NCBI GenBank assembly: GCA_010909165.1
Contig: VJWM01000209.1
Span: 269,411-333,410 of the forward strand
Source: Anthoceros angustus
Taxonomy: Eukaryota > Streptophyta > Anthocerotopsida > Anthocerotales > Anthocerotaceae
Reading direction: 5' to 3'
DNA length: 64,000 nt
Under the pieces are notes generated by a model. That model was not told the DNA's origin. It searched no databases and worked only from the letters and a program-made list of their open reading frames with translations. This document shows, one piece after another, positions 43,049-54,865 of this stretch; the stretch's first letter is position 1; each line of letters begins with the position of its first letter. Position numbers and translations under genes: made by a program.

Positions 43049-43505
43049 ATGTCGTGGGTTAATCTCCTTACTACATATCCATGATAGAGAGCACTTAGCT
43101 TCACAGCGCGCCTGGGACCATCCAACCATCCTCTGGGCAATGGGCAAAAAGCTGGAAGGCGATTACCAATCATGGCTTTTCATGCCCGTCACCTTATCCC
43201 CGTTAAAACAACGGCACATAGATGCTCCAAAGCCTGTTGGGGGCTTCATGTTAGCGATTTCTTGCTTCACTGCTTCAAGTCGATCTCTGGATAAGACATA
43301 AGCTGCATCGAGGAGATGCGTTTCTCGATTATCATGTACGGGCCAGTACCACAATTTGGAGTCATATTCTTCCATGTCAATTCTTGCATTGAGGGTGTCC
43401 CACTGCCCGCTGAGTACATGCCAAAGGGCCTGGCAGTTATTGGCCTCTACATGCATGACATCCTTGGTCTTTCTCAATTCCCTGCATTCGGCAAGGGTAG
43501 GGTTA
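43049..43505 (-). pseudogene. CACTA-1 transposase, Tnp2 C-terminal part and start of DUF4218
   Basis: The minus frame reads KDVMHVEANNCQALWHVLSG, ARIDMEEYDSKLW, then LSRDRLEAVKQEIANMKPP and GFGASMCRCFNGDKVTGMKS, then HDW. These match Tnp2 (HNIDVMHCEKN; LSKEEK...P-GF-SN; G-KSHD). After a stop and shift, FLPIA and SWICSKEINPRH begin DUF4218. The frame continues at 30,553 once element A is removed. HDW replaces the usual HDC. Confidence 0.85.
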
Positions 43506-46500
43506 TTGGTTACGATAAATAATTAATGCGCTTGTGCGCGAACAAGGTATCAAAGTCATAAGCTTGGAGATATGGAAGAGCTTGGAGCAACGATTGCATA
43601 ATGGAGCGTAAAAGTTTGCAACTTGGGTCCAAAGCGGCCAAGGACGAACCGTTTGATTTTTTGGCTAGAACGATTGAGAAGAAACATGCCAAGAAAACTT
43701 TTGAGAATCTCTTGAGCTGGGTTGTAAAATATTGTTAGAAGTGAAAAGGATATCGGGAAGAAGAACGAGTCAAAATGGCTCCAGGGCGAGCGGGAGGCGG
43801 TCAGGTTGGTTGGGAGACTACGTAAACTCCACCTGCCGGTGGGTGGTGGGAAAAGGAGACCAGCAGTGGTGGGACTACGTGGTGGTTGGCAGTCTCGGCC
43901 ATGAAAAGAATTAGTATGGGGATATCCACTATATGCTCACCAATAGGGAAATATATAAATAGGACTAATTAGAGGAACATTTGGGGTAGTAATGGGCGAG
44001 GTAGGTAATCCAGATAGAATCAGGTATTTTGAACATGATGAACTCAATCTAGGGTTGCGAAGCCTCAGTGGTGATCATCCAGGAAGGGCAAAGTGCAGTT
44101 TTGGAAGCCCCAACTTTCTCTTCGAGTTGGGACGTCCACACTCCAGGCGGGCTGGGCGTAAACACGGAGGAGAAGGAGAAGCCGCCATCGCCCTCACCGT
44201 CACCACGGCCGGGCGCCTTGAAAGGGAGGCTGCCTTGGGGAAAACCACAGGTGGAAGTGAAGGTGGAGGAAGGAGAAGAAGCAGCGGCGTCGCCACGGAG
44301 AGTCTCCTCAGCGCAGCCTTGGAAGGAGGCGTCGAGGAGGGTAGTTAGAGGCGTTTAAAAGCGGCACAAGGTTGAAGAAATTGGCCGGGTTGAAGAGGAG
44401 AACGACCACCATCGGTGACACTGCCACGAAGAGGAATCGCAAGGAAAATTGGCAGCGAGGCGTCATCAAGTCTAACGTGGGAATTGTGCCTCGGGGAGGG
44501 TTTGTTGGGCGAGAAGGAGGCGTTTGAGCAAGTCGAGGCGCCAATTGGAGTAATTCCTTCCTTTGAAGCAGGAGAGAAGGCACCATGCCTCGAGCGGGAA
44601 GGCAAGGAAGGAGCCTGAGGCTCTTCCTGTGAGGAGGAAAAGAAAGCGAGAGGCTGCGCCGAGGCGGTGAAATGCCCATTCACTTGCTTTGGGCAACAAC
44701 CCCGATTTGGTTGATTTTGATTAGGCAGGAGGATAACATCAATTGGGATGGGTGTATGGCGCCAATGGGCCTACACCAATTGGGATTGAAGAATGTTTCA
44801 TCAATCTTCACATCAAGAGGCACCCTGCGCGTTACGGAAGAAATGCTGGACGGATCCTCTGGCTGGACCGTAAGGAGCATTCGTCGTGTATGGAAGGCGG
44901 AGGAAGAGCTCGGGAATCTCGCCTCGAGAGGACAGCAGGGGAGGAAGAGGATTGCCCTCTCAGACATTCCACAAGAAGTCCTCGACATGATGGACGGAGG
45001 GGTGAAAGCCCATGCCAAGAATGGCTGGAAGACGGATAGCATCAAGGAGCTGAAGTGGAGGCTCTTTGCAAAAATTGTGTTGGGGTTGGTAAACTATCAG
45101 CGGACCTCTTACTTTGGCACCAACTTCCTACAGTTTTTATGGAAGATTTCAAGGGGAGCCAAGCCAGATTAGGGCACTATCATGTATGAGGCCTACATCC
45201 ACCGAGAGACTCCTCAAGCCGGTGGATGAGGAAGGGCGGCCTTGTTACCTTAGCACCTATTTGGTGCATTTGTGGGAGAGGCAGGGGCTTCTCACAAGCA
45301 AGGAGTTAGAAGATGCTTGGCATCCTTGGAGATAATTCATCTCGACCAGCTTGGAAGGCCTTGCCTTTTTGCTAAGGAAGGCGTGGAGGTCGGACCTCCA
45401 CAGCGTGCGAGGCAAGGAAGGAAGATGTGGAAGCAACAAGTTGTTGGAGTGGGAGATTTTCCGCCAGGGGCAAGGCGGGGAGAGAACAAGAATCGGCGAA
45501 GGCGGTTGGTGGTGTATGAGGAGAACCACCAAGGAGTGGTGCCGGGTCCAGGGTGGGGGTCCCACCATCTCATTTGTGCCTAGTGAGCGGCACCCGGCCC
45601 CCTACCTCGGTAGGAGGCGGCCTACAAGGGGTGGGCGGACTACCGTGGTAGTGTCGCCTCGGTAGGTGGCAAACTACCGTGAGAGGAACGACCCCAGTGG
45701 CGGGCACCCTACGCGGATAGGCGGTGACCTGGCGGTAGGAAGAAGGAGGCGCGAGCCATGAGTGGCGCCAAAGCCGCCACTACCGCGGTGGGGAGGCGGA
45801 TGGAGCTTGATGAGGGACCCGGCGCCCGTAGTGTGGTGGCGGGAGGCTGGAAATTTCAGCAGAAGGCAGGAGGGTGATTGGGACCCCTAGGAGAATTCTT
45901 GTGAAGTACCGGTGTGGATTTGAAAGGAGCTAGAGCTAGCCCTCCTTGTGGGCATGCCAAGAGAGCGAGATCTCAAGATGGCGGAGGAAGGCGGGGACTA
46001 AGTGGCTTTGGAAGCCATGGAGTCCGGCCAAAACCAGCCAAGTTGGAAAAGGTGGAGAAGCTCAGACGACCTCGTGGAAACAGGTGGAAAAAATCTGGAA
46101 GGAAAGTGTATGATGAGAAAGAGCCATTCGGGCAACAACCCAAAAGGACTCTTGGAGGCAAAAGGCGGAGAGCATTTTGCCCAATTGGAGCAAGAAAGAG
46201 AGAAGGGCCGAGGCACTAGGAAGGGAAAAGCGATCAATTGGACGCACAAGAGCAGTGTGATGGCTACCCAAGCCATCAAAATGGGGACATGGGAGAGGAA
46301 TTGAGAAGGACCCAGATTTGAGGAGAAGGCGAAAAGAAGCTCAAGCAAAGAATTGCGTGAGCGGAGAAAAGAATGCTTGGCAAGCGTGAGAAGGAGGCTT
46401 GCCAAGCAAGGACTGGAAAGGAGGTCCAAGAGGAGGAGCACCACAAGAAGGTGGTGCATGGATGTGGTGAGGAAGCGAAGATTTTGGCGATTATGCCCTT

Positions 46501-48500
46501 CGTGCAACTAGCCAACCAAAGGGAGTAAGGAGGAGAATGTAACCTCCATGTCAAGGTGGGGAATTGACCACAGAGATGCCTACAAGGTAGGTGTGAAGAT
46601 GGAGAGTGGCCCACTGAGATTGATGATCTCCAAATGCAATATCATAGCTTGGGGCTCACCTCCACAATAGATTTGAAGGCCAACAATGAGGTGTTGCTTG
46701 GCCAAGAGGAGGACAATTGGTCCTCATGATGATGATCAAGGAGCCAAAGTGCAGCCTGAGGCCTCGATTTTGATGAGGCCATCATGACATGGACTCCGAG
46801 GAACTGAGGAGTGGGAGATGAGGAGCGCCGTGGCACCAAGGGTGGAAGACGGAGAGCAAGGAGGGGGACAGCCCACCTCTGGGGTCCCACCACCAGTGAC
46901 CACCACGTAGTCCGCACCACCGCGGTAGACACCACACCGGTAGTCCGCGACTACCGGGGCAAGGGCCCAGGAGCCTGAGAGTCGAGGAGGCGGAGGATGA
47001 AGGGATCCGCAACACACCCCTGAGGAGACAGGAGGGAGACAACCCACCGAGGAGAGCAAGGACGGTCCACCTGGGAGGAAGGAAGGGTGAGAATTCCTCA
47101 CCCACGAATAAGGGAGGAAGGCCGGAGGAGTCCAGACGAAAAAAGGCCCGAGAGATTAGGGAGATCATGATTGGGGCAAATGGGGATGAAGACTTTGATG
47201 CTCTATGGTAGGTATGGACAAATCAAACAAGGCAAAGAGCAATGGAGATCTTGACCAGAAACCTCACCGACGCGAGGAAGGAAGGAAGGAGAAGAGACTA
47301 CCAGTAGAAGAGACGCCGGTAGAGACTACCGCGACGCCGCGCGGAGGGTGCGGATGAACGGGCGCTGCAGAGAGAAAGGCGCGGAGGGGCGCGATTGCCG
47401 GAGGAGAAATTGGGGCGCCACCTGGAGATGGAGGAAGGGGTGATTGTACTTGCCCCACACATTAGGAAGGCGACAAGATCCGGGGAAGGGACAGAGCAAA
47501 AGGAGGCGAGGAGCCAATCCACAAGGACATGTCACCAAAAGAGATAAGGACTAGAATGGTCAAAGACCATAAATGCTTTGGAGGAATAGAAGGATAGGTG
47601 TAGACCGACATCCTTTAAGGATGATCTTAGGTGAAGTTACTAGAATAGAATTTACCAAGGAATCGCATATTAGATTAGGTGCCATTAAATGTCGGTAGGA
47701 AATAATAGAATATTGGAAAAGGTGACTGCAGAGGGTCACCCAAGGGAGGTTGTATGTGGAAGGCCTCCTATAAGAGGAGGAGGATTTCACAAAGTAAAGT
47801 ATCATGTCTTGCGCCCACCCTCATCGAGTCCTTTGCCATTACAGGAATTTCGTGCGGCCGTGAGCCAACGCAGTCCTGTAGAGAGGAAGTCGCGGTGGTC
47901 TGAGTGCTTGGTGGAGGACTTGCTCTCGCAAGTGCCTAAACGAGTTGCCCTTGTGAATGGTTGTTGTGAAATTGCTTTGCTTTGGGTGTGTGGCAATGCC
48001 TGTGAACACTGGCTTGAGACCACTGGAAAGACTGAGGTGGCGCTCGAGTGGTGTGTCAAACTCACAGCAACCGCCCAAGGAAGAACTTGCCGGTGGAGGC
48101 CGACCCTGTGGCCAGCTGTAAAGCCGGAAGCCAAGAATCGAGGTTAGAATAGGAGGAAGAGGATGAGGAGATGAGAAGATGAGTAGAGGATTAGAGGTGT
48201 AGGTGTTAGTGGAAGGCCACAAAGAGCCTAAGGGACGAATCCCAACTGCAAGTAAAAGAGCCCCGAGTGGAGAAGAGTGGTCTTAGAAGTAGGGACGAAA
48301 TCGTGTGGACTGGGGTCCCGGCGCCGTGATAGGCTCTCGCCGAGGGTGACCTGCAATTGTGTTGTGTCGCTGTAGGTCGAGGATTGGTGATTTTCGAGCA
48401 AAAGGCAAGTGGTGCACCGAGAAGAGGGAGAGTAGAGGCGCCTTGCTTGTTTAGAAGGCCGAGAAGTTGTGTCTCGCAGTAGCGACGGGCATCACAAGAC
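43506..48500. mobile_element. Element D: unclassified insertion inside the Tnp2 code
   Basis: Tnp2 code stops near 48.5-48.7 kb and resumes near 43.5-43.7 kb, so about 4.8 kb has been inserted. A TATA-type AAATATATAAATAGG lies at 43,951. No LTRs, terminal repeats or target duplication could be fixed by eye. It contains one plus-strand coding-like region (44,672-45,335) and clusters of CTACCGCGGTAG-like palindromes (45.6-45.8, 46.9, 47.3 kb) that also occur in elements A and B. Limits are approximate. Confidence 0.45.
44672..45335 (+). pseudogene. Element D protein, resembling plant transposon-associated protein
   Basis: The plus frame of 166 codons includes RKRIALSDIPQEVLDMM, ELKWRLFAKIVLGLV, TNFLQFLWKISRGAKPD and, after a stop at 45,170, GTIMYEAYIHRETPQ. 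The pattern W-x-F...L......FLW-I-G...DLG-I is reminiscent of the 'putative plant transposon protein' domain found in many plant repeats, but I cannot confirm this by eye. A second frame downstream (45,272-45,583) is basic and of unknown function. Confidence 0.35.
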
Positions 48501-49853
48501 CTCGAACTTTCACACAAGTCTCATGGGACGAAACCCAACGCATTTGCGGCTGGGATAAGTGTGGCCGCTATAGTGGGAGGACCTCGAGTGCCCCGGTTTT
48601 CCTACCACATGCCGCCATACACGGCCCGCCTGCCCACGCTCGTCGGCGCAAGCCGCCCACCATTTATTTCCTCTCGCACCACGCCTTGCATGCATCGCGG
48701 CTAGCTCTCTTCCTGGCAAGTCAGGTTAGAAATGTCTACGAATCTTTGGCACAATTTTAATGGCGGTGGCCAACATATACAATTTTGGCCGAATGGGGCT
48801 CCAACGAGGCATAAGTTCTTGCCCACAATCAACACCGCCATGTATCCTCGACTGAATGCCCGAACAAATGTCCAGGAGCCGGATAGTCGCATGTCATTGA
48901 CAATTGCTGCCCATGAGACAAAAGTGGCGTGAAGCATCTCTCTCGGTCATGAGAATCGATCTGAGAATGCCTTGGAGCAAGTGCAAGTTCTTCCACGGGG
49001 TTGTAAGAAGTTGTCAGTTTTGGACTTGTTGAGGGCCGGTACAATCAAGCAGCAGGATGTGATTTTTCTTGGAGGACGACCAAGGAGGTAGTTATGAATC
49101 TGGAGAACAACCGGCCATATGGAATATGTGCTTGACCTATGCCCTCCAGGAGTTTATGCAAAATACATGGAAATTCCGAACGATGTTCCTCACTTCTTGT
49201 CAATTCGGCTGCTGTCAAAGGCCTCCCATGCCGGAGTGTCACCAAGATGCGGATGTGACCATCCGGTACGATTCACAGAATACCGGTCATGAGCTCTACA
49301 CTGTCCCAGGGGCACATGAAGGTCGTTTGAGGCGGTCCACAATTGGAAAGTAGAAGAGGGCTTTCCCGGGATGGGCGCCTTGCGAGGCACCGGCATGTGG
49401 CGCCTCCCACACCGTCCGCACACCAAATCCTGCGATGTTGCGCGGAAAATGCCACATCCTCGGACTGGCGTCAATCCGGCTGATGTGCCCGATCTTCAAC
49501 ATAGTAACTTGGGCTCCTTTCTTGGTGTCGGGAAAGGCAGGTTGCCGGTAGCAAAGAGTGTTGGCCAAGAGCTGGAAAAGCGCAGTCATGCTAGAATCTG
49601 ACCAGGAGAACCGGTCTTGAATGCTGAGGAGAGCCAAGATCGCAGTGAGCCGGGATGCCTTGCTGGTGGAAGGTGATTGAATATCCCACAATGGGGTGTT
49701 GGCTTCTATCGCCAAAGCCTCTTGCCATCGATTATCGACACCTGCCAGGAAGACTTCGGTTGCCTCACCTGGGTCCTCCTCACTACTCATATCACTAAGC
49801 ACCATGGTGCCTGTGCAGGCTGCTTCCATGAGGTCTTCCCATCGTCGTGTCAC
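48501..49853 (-). pseudogene. CACTA-1 transposase, Tnp2 N-terminal half
   Basis: The minus frame from 49,853 gives GVDNRWQEALAIEANTPLWD, LTAILALLSIQDRFSWSDS, FQLLANTLCYRQP, IGHISRIDAS and FPIVDRLKR. Then at 49,130, after shifts, come TYSIWPVVLQIHNY, SKTDNFLQP and, in the next frame, HLFGHSVE and LMPRWSP. These follow the Tnp2 order (PLW; L-LL-LQ-RF-WS; IHA-P; FPI-PRLKR; YS-WPV-L-P-N; GHS--GY). The expected upstream Cys-rich domain is not readable. Several one-base shifts break it. Confidence 0.82.
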
Positions 49854-50330
49854 AGAGGGGGTGGAGGCAGACGGGAATTACTTGAGTGGGGGCCTTTTCG
49901 AGATGAGACCTCTGGCGGGTGAGTCACACATGCCCGCAGACCTTGGTCAATTTACGCACCATTTATTGGGGAAGCGGATAACTAGCGAGATATGCATCTT
50001 TGAAGGGTGGATGTTGCAATCAGCGGAGACAGCGCTTGAAGAAATGCATCCACTCTGGACATGGCGCTGATGAAATATCTCCTACGACACGCAGGTTGAG
50101 GAGCACACTCACGGGCGGGGACGATTAAATCGATGGAATACGCCTATAAGCGGACATAGCGCCATCGGCGCTGCAATTCTCACGTTGGGGGAGAGGCGAA
50201 GGAGGGATTCGGAACCTCCTAAAGATGAGAGCAGTTGGGCTTGTGCGAGGCACGCGGGTGTGACCGTCCGGGGCGCCTCGGCCTGCCCAGGTAATGCCGA
50301 CCGGCGGCCCGATTGCGTATGGAATGGGTG
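49854..50330 (-). other. CACTA-1 5' coding or leader sequence, unreadable
   Basis: Between the Tnp2 start and element B, the minus strand should hold the transposase N-terminus (transposase-associated domain). No clear Cys/His pattern survives. Short frames on both strands are not convincing. Confidence 0.4.
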
Positions 50331-50844
50331 TTTGTGTCCGAAGGCGCAAGGAGGCCACATTTACCCTCTACGTCGTTATAGTCCTAGGATTCGATCCGAA
50401 GGGAATGGTTTTGTGTCAAGATGTTCTAAAACTATGGGTTCTAGCCCTATCACACCCAATCATTACTCCACCATGACCAGCTACCATGTCCGAACCCACC
50501 ACCGTGGTAGGCTCGGCCACCACCATGGTAATTCGATGCCCATTTGGTGATTCAACCACCGATGGGGACCCACCCATCCAGGTAGCGTATCTGGTGACTA
50601 TTTGACACCCAGTTCCTCTTGCGTGGCCTTAAGGGTTATGGTCACACACACACACAGATTCGCACGTACTCTAAGTCACACTCAGGGGTATTCGCCCCGA
50701 GAACTCACTGGTGGATACGTACCATGGCCACGCACGCCGCGTGTGAACAATCTAGACTCGGAAACCCCCTGTTGAAATGTGCCTTGAAGTGTTTTTTTTT
50801 GTTTTTTTGGTTAAGAATGGTGTGAAAATAAGTCGGGGTTGTGA

Positions 50845-50870
50845 TGCGGCAAAGGTATTTATAGTAGAAA
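50845..50870 (+). promoter_or_regulatory. Element B TATA-type promoter
   Basis: TATTTATAG at 50,856 within the module conserved among elements A, B and C. A second TATA-like CTATATATGTGAGG lies at 50,972. They face the coding-like region of element B. Confidence 0.45.
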
Positions 50871-51192
50871 TGTCCTTGGCCTATGGGGTTTTCGTGTTTA
50901 CATTTCTTAGATTAGATAATAAGTGGTCCGGTACTCGATGTTCCTTGGCCCATGGACTTGGATATCACTAAAAGTCTATATATGTGAGGTAGGGGTTGGC
51001 ATAGTGGGGTTTAGCCGGTCTATGAGCTAGAGTGGAAGCCCATGGGCGGTAGTTGGAAGGGTGAGAGGTTGCGGAATGGGATGACTGGGAGTCCGTGGCG
51101 GGCGATCTGAGGAAGAGAAATTTCCACCCGCAAGAAGAGGAAGGTGGCGGAGGCAGGCCTCGTGAAAAGGTGAAGGTGGGCGGCGTCACTAG

Positions 51193-52045
51193 GTGGCGGG
51201 CGCTTGTTGCGAAAATGAAATAAGCGGATTGAGGTGGCGGAAGAAGAGGCGCGGTCAGGAAGACAATTTCTTGACACGGATGCGGATGATGAACCAACTT
51301 GGAGGGATTAGGTACGACCTCGAGGCGGACCCCTCCTCGGCATGGGAAGAGATTTTCAAGGGACTACCGCAGCAGAGGTGGATCTGGGCCGAATTGGTGA
51401 GGGTCGCACCTTCTTGGGAAGAAGTGCTCGGCGGGGATGGCGTGTGGCAGGCCGCCACAACATGTGGTTGCGGGACCACATCAATGATCCGGGCCCAAGC
51501 GGATGTTAGATCAAGCGGCCTTGGCTCTCACATGGCTCGGTGTGCAAGGCGGTAGCGAGGAAGTGGTGAAGGCAGGTTTGTGAAGAGGAGGCCAAGCGCA
51601 AACTGGAGGAAGACAAGCGGGCCCTAGAAATAAGGGCCAAGATTCGGGAGGAGTTGTAGGCTCGGGAGAAGTTGCGAGGCCATGTCGAGTCGGCATGAGC
51701 TCATGGCTCAAATTAAGGATGCCCAGAGACAAACGGGAGATGTGGGGAGTTGTTGCGAGCCGGGAGGCGAGGCGGCCTCGGTGGAAGGCCCATGGCTGGG
51801 CGGAATGGTATAAGCAGGCGGGATGAGGCACGTGGCGAGCCAGAAAGGACAAAGGAAAGGGGAGCGGTGGCGGGACCCACGGCGGGGAGTGGAAGGAACT
51901 CTGAAGGAAAGGAAGCGACCAAGTGGCAGAAACCTACCGGGTTCTTTGAGCAGGGCAGCGGTGGAGTCCACTACTGCGGTGGTGGCTGCTACCACGTGGC
52001 CCAACTCAGGCGGCCATGAGGCGGAGGCGGCGTGGCACCCATGAG
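51193..52045 (+). pseudogene. Element B internal coding-like region, unknown protein
   Basis: The plus frame contains MMNQLGGIRYDLEADPSSAW, EEIFKGLPQQRWIWAEL and VAPSWEEVLGGDGVWQ, and continues with frameshifts into Gln/Arg-rich code. Element A encodes the matching stretch on its minus strand (MMMNQPRGIR, EEVVKAGF). No known domain is recognised. Confidence 0.4.
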
Positions 52046-53665
52046 GACATGGACGGGCAACCAGTGTAGCCTACGGGAGGAGGGTAAGCACCTCGGCTCA
52101 GGGAGGTCCTATTATGTTGCGGCCATGGATGAGGAAACTTATGTTCCGGTCTATATGTAGATGGGGGCAGTGCTTAACTTCCTTGTCCATGTGCGTGTGG
52201 AAATAGGAGGATCGGGCCTACCTCACAAGTGAGGACTCAAGTGGATACTTCTACTTTGCACCCAGTGTGGGGTTGGCCCCTATTATCGGAGGCGACTTTG
52301 GAGGAGTTAAGTGAGGAGGAGGTCCGGGCTTGGGTGGACGAGGAACCGGTAATAATCCTCGGCAATGGCGGCAAGCGGAAGATCGGAAGCTTGAGGCGGT
52401 ATGCCCCCAATTAGGGGCGTCCAGCGAGCGGTGAGGTGGAAGTCTTGTGGGAAAACACAGCCGGATCGTGGCGTGGCGGGAGGGCTCGTGGCGGCAGCGG
52501 AGGACGGGCAGGCGGACAAGTCGGGGAAGAGATGGCGTAGGCAAATAGGTGATAGCATCCTAGGAATGGAATTTGGTTAGGATGCCACACTGGACCTAAG
52601 ATCGCTCCATTGTAGCGTCTCCTCACGATAGCCGTTTTAGGACCTGAAAGGGGGCGGGGGTCGGGGCAGCCCGGTGATGTATAAGAGGCGAATTATGCCT
52701 CCTTCACAGCGAGATAATTTACGGTTGAGATCCCCATCTTGCCTTGGTGGTTGGGCGATCCAATTAGCCGGAGGCGGGGGCGAGATGCTCTATGGATGGT
52801 GAGAGCTTGCTCTGCTGTTGGAGGAGGAAAGGCGATAGGCGCTCTTGGCGACAAAGGGAGGGAACCAAGGGATTGGCGGGCGGGTGGTGGAGCTTGCTCG
52901 TAACGCGCTTTCTTTGTGGCATGGGTTTCTCTTCCTTCGCTTCTTTCCACATTGGTTGTGTTTTGAAATTGAGAGGAGGCGTGTGTGCGTGATGGATGCA
53001 GGACGGAGAGAAAGGGAGGCGGATCGGATGAAGGAGAGATTAAAGTCTGCTGCGATCACGAGGTGCTAAATCGTGAGTGAGGAGGAAGAAGAAGCAGTGG
53101 AGGTTCTGGTCGGGTGATGCGTGAAATCGCGAATTGGGTGGGTCTGTCGAAGAAGTGCGCATGGACAAGTGTTTCTGGAGGAAATAAGGCAACGTGGCGC
53201 CCTTGTGTGTGTGTGCATGTGTGTGGATTGAGTGTGGGGAGGCCTAGGAATTTCCAGTGTCAAGAATCGGTCTGGGCATAGTGTCTGGGAGGTAGAGTAA
53301 CATCCAGACTACGGTGAGCCAACCCGTACCGAGACGAGTGGCGCGCCGAGCCAGATCATTAGGGTTTTGTGTGGGTCCCACCTTGGTAGTTGTAACAACT
53401 ACAGTAGTGACCGGACTCTGCGCTGCGAGGTGGGAAGCAGTCGAGGGTTAGACTGGGGGGTTGGAGAGGTCAGGGGGTAGTCGTAGTTGAGGAGATAGGT
53501 AGAGGAGTAATAGCAGGTAAGTCCTGACTTAGGTGAAGGCCAGTAGCGATAGAAGTTAGCGTACCTTGGCACAAACCATTCCCTTGGGAGCGAATCCCAG
53601 GACTACAATAACATTGAGGGTGAATGTGGACCTCACCGTGTCTCAGGACACGAGTTTACACCCCA

Positions 53666-53976
53666 CACCGCGGCGCCTCACTCCGTCCCTGACTCGCTCT
53701 GCCCCCCCCAATTTATTTCCAACCTTCCTCAGCGTTCCGCGTTTTCCAGACTCTCGTGCCCACCACTTCCTAGACTCCTCCTCACTGGCACTCCTCCACC
53801 CCTTTCTTCCCGGACCTCATACACCACCGCGCACAAAGATGTTCCCAGATCCTCCTCTCTCGGGCCACCAGCCTCTAAGTGGGCCACCTGAGACCCTCCT
53901 TGGGCCACGGACCCCTCCTCGGGCCACACGGACCTCACCTTGGGCCACCTGGACCCCTCCTTGGGCCACCACAGGA
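53666..53976. repeat. Pyrimidine-rich sequence and 20-bp minisatellite, left part
   Basis: From 53,876, about four to five degenerate units of GGGCCACGGACCCCTCCTT (period 19-21 bp) repeat up to the copia-3 LTR. The same units continue at 58,897-59,030, so copia-3 landed inside this array. The part before it is C/T-rich with no gene. Confidence 0.8.
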
Positions 53977-54233
53977 TGTAAAATTAAAGCCCAATGTGCT
54001 TGAACTAATACACTTAGTCTAAGTTAGGTGTCGGTTAAGTATCATTAGTTTAGCTTAAGCTAATCACTAGGAAGCTTCTTGTGCTCCTTCCTAGGAGCTT
54101 CTTGTGGAGCTTCCTAGGGAGCCTATTGGAGGGTATAAATACCCTCCAAGCCTCATCTCAATGTGAGAGAGCTACTCTTGCCTCCTCCTCTCCTCTCCTC
54201 TTTCCACCAGCATGGCTGCCCCACGATCCTTCA
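53977..54233 (+). repeat. Copia-3 5' LTR
   Basis: 257 bp, from TGTAAAATTAAAGCCC to CTTCA. It shares TTAAAGCCCAATGT(G/A)CTT...GGAAGCTTCTTGTGCTCC with the 3' LTR. It has internal repeats of AGCTTC(T/C)T. The TATA box lies at its centre (54,134). Confidence 0.88.
54126..54149 (+). promoter_or_regulatory. Copia-3 TATA box inside a perfect palindrome
   Basis: TTGGAGGGTAT, AA, ATACCCTCCAA: 11-bp perfect arms with TATAAATA across the centre. It lies about 150 bases into the LTR, as a U3 promoter should. Confidence 0.75.
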
Positions 54234-54235
54234 AC

Positions 54236-54253
54236 TGGTATCAGAGCCATGGT
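54236..54253 (+). promoter_or_regulatory. Copia-3 primer binding site
   Basis: TGGTATCAGAGCCATGG, the standard plant initiator tRNA-Met primer site, two bases after the LTR end. Confidence 0.92.
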
Positions 54254-54289
54254 TTGGTTGTGTTGTGATGCTAGAATTTTCTAGGCTGC

Positions 54290-54865
54290 GGCGACTCGTG
54301 GGCAGTGATCCGAGATCGCGGCGGAGCGCTGCGCCCGCGGCGGGTGGTGAGGCGCCCGCGACCGCGCGGCGGCCGCACGGCGGAGGCCTGCGGCACGGCG
54401 GGCGCGGCGCGAGGGCGGCGCGGCCGCGGGAAGCGGGCCGGGCCGCGAGCCATCAGGCCGGCCAGGCCGCAGCGCGGCCGGCCCGGGCCGGGCCGGCCCG
54501 GCCGGCGGCGCCGCGGCCCGCGCCGCGGCGCGCGCGCCGAGCCGCCAGGCGCGGGCCGCCCGAGCCAGCGGGGCGCGCGGCCGCCAGGCGCGCCGCCGCC
54601 CCGGCCCAGAGGCCGGCCGCGAGCCCAGCAGGCGCGCGGCGCCCGCGCGGCGCCGAGCCCGCCAGGCGCGGGCCCGAGCGCCCAGCCGGGCCAGCGCGGG
54701 CGCAGCGCCGCCCGCAGCCGATGCGCCCGGCGCAGCCGGCGCGCCGCGCGCGGCCGGCCGGCAGCGGCGCGCGTGCCGGCGTGCGGCCGTCGGGTGGGCG
54801 TGGCGCGGTGGCGTCGGTAGCGCCCGTGGTGTGGCGGCGGCGCGCGGAGCAGTGGGGTGAGCGGG
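54290..54865. other. Extremely GC-rich block in the copia-3 leader
   Basis: About 570 bp made almost only of G and C, with words such as GCCAGGCGCG, GGCCGGCC and CGCGGCGC recurring irregularly. Composition opens long frames on both strands (Arg/Ala/Pro/Gly only), which I do not accept as genes. Sequence on both sides is ordinary copia leader. Confidence 0.7.

Larger units (their letters stand above)
50331..53665 (+). mobile_element. Element B: relative of element A in opposite orientation
   Basis: Its reverse complement follows element A from end to end (53.65 to 51.0 kb equals 30.56 to 34.79, then 51.0-50.75 equals 42.5-43.05). Unlike A it has inverted ends of at least 65 bp: CCACATTTACCCTC...GGATTCGATCCGAAGGG at 50,357 and the inverse with GGATTCGCTCCCAAGGG ending at about 53,628. 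The TATA module is at 50,750-51,010 and the coding-like frame runs plus at 51,280-52,000. It holds no tandem duplication. Confidence 0.65.
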
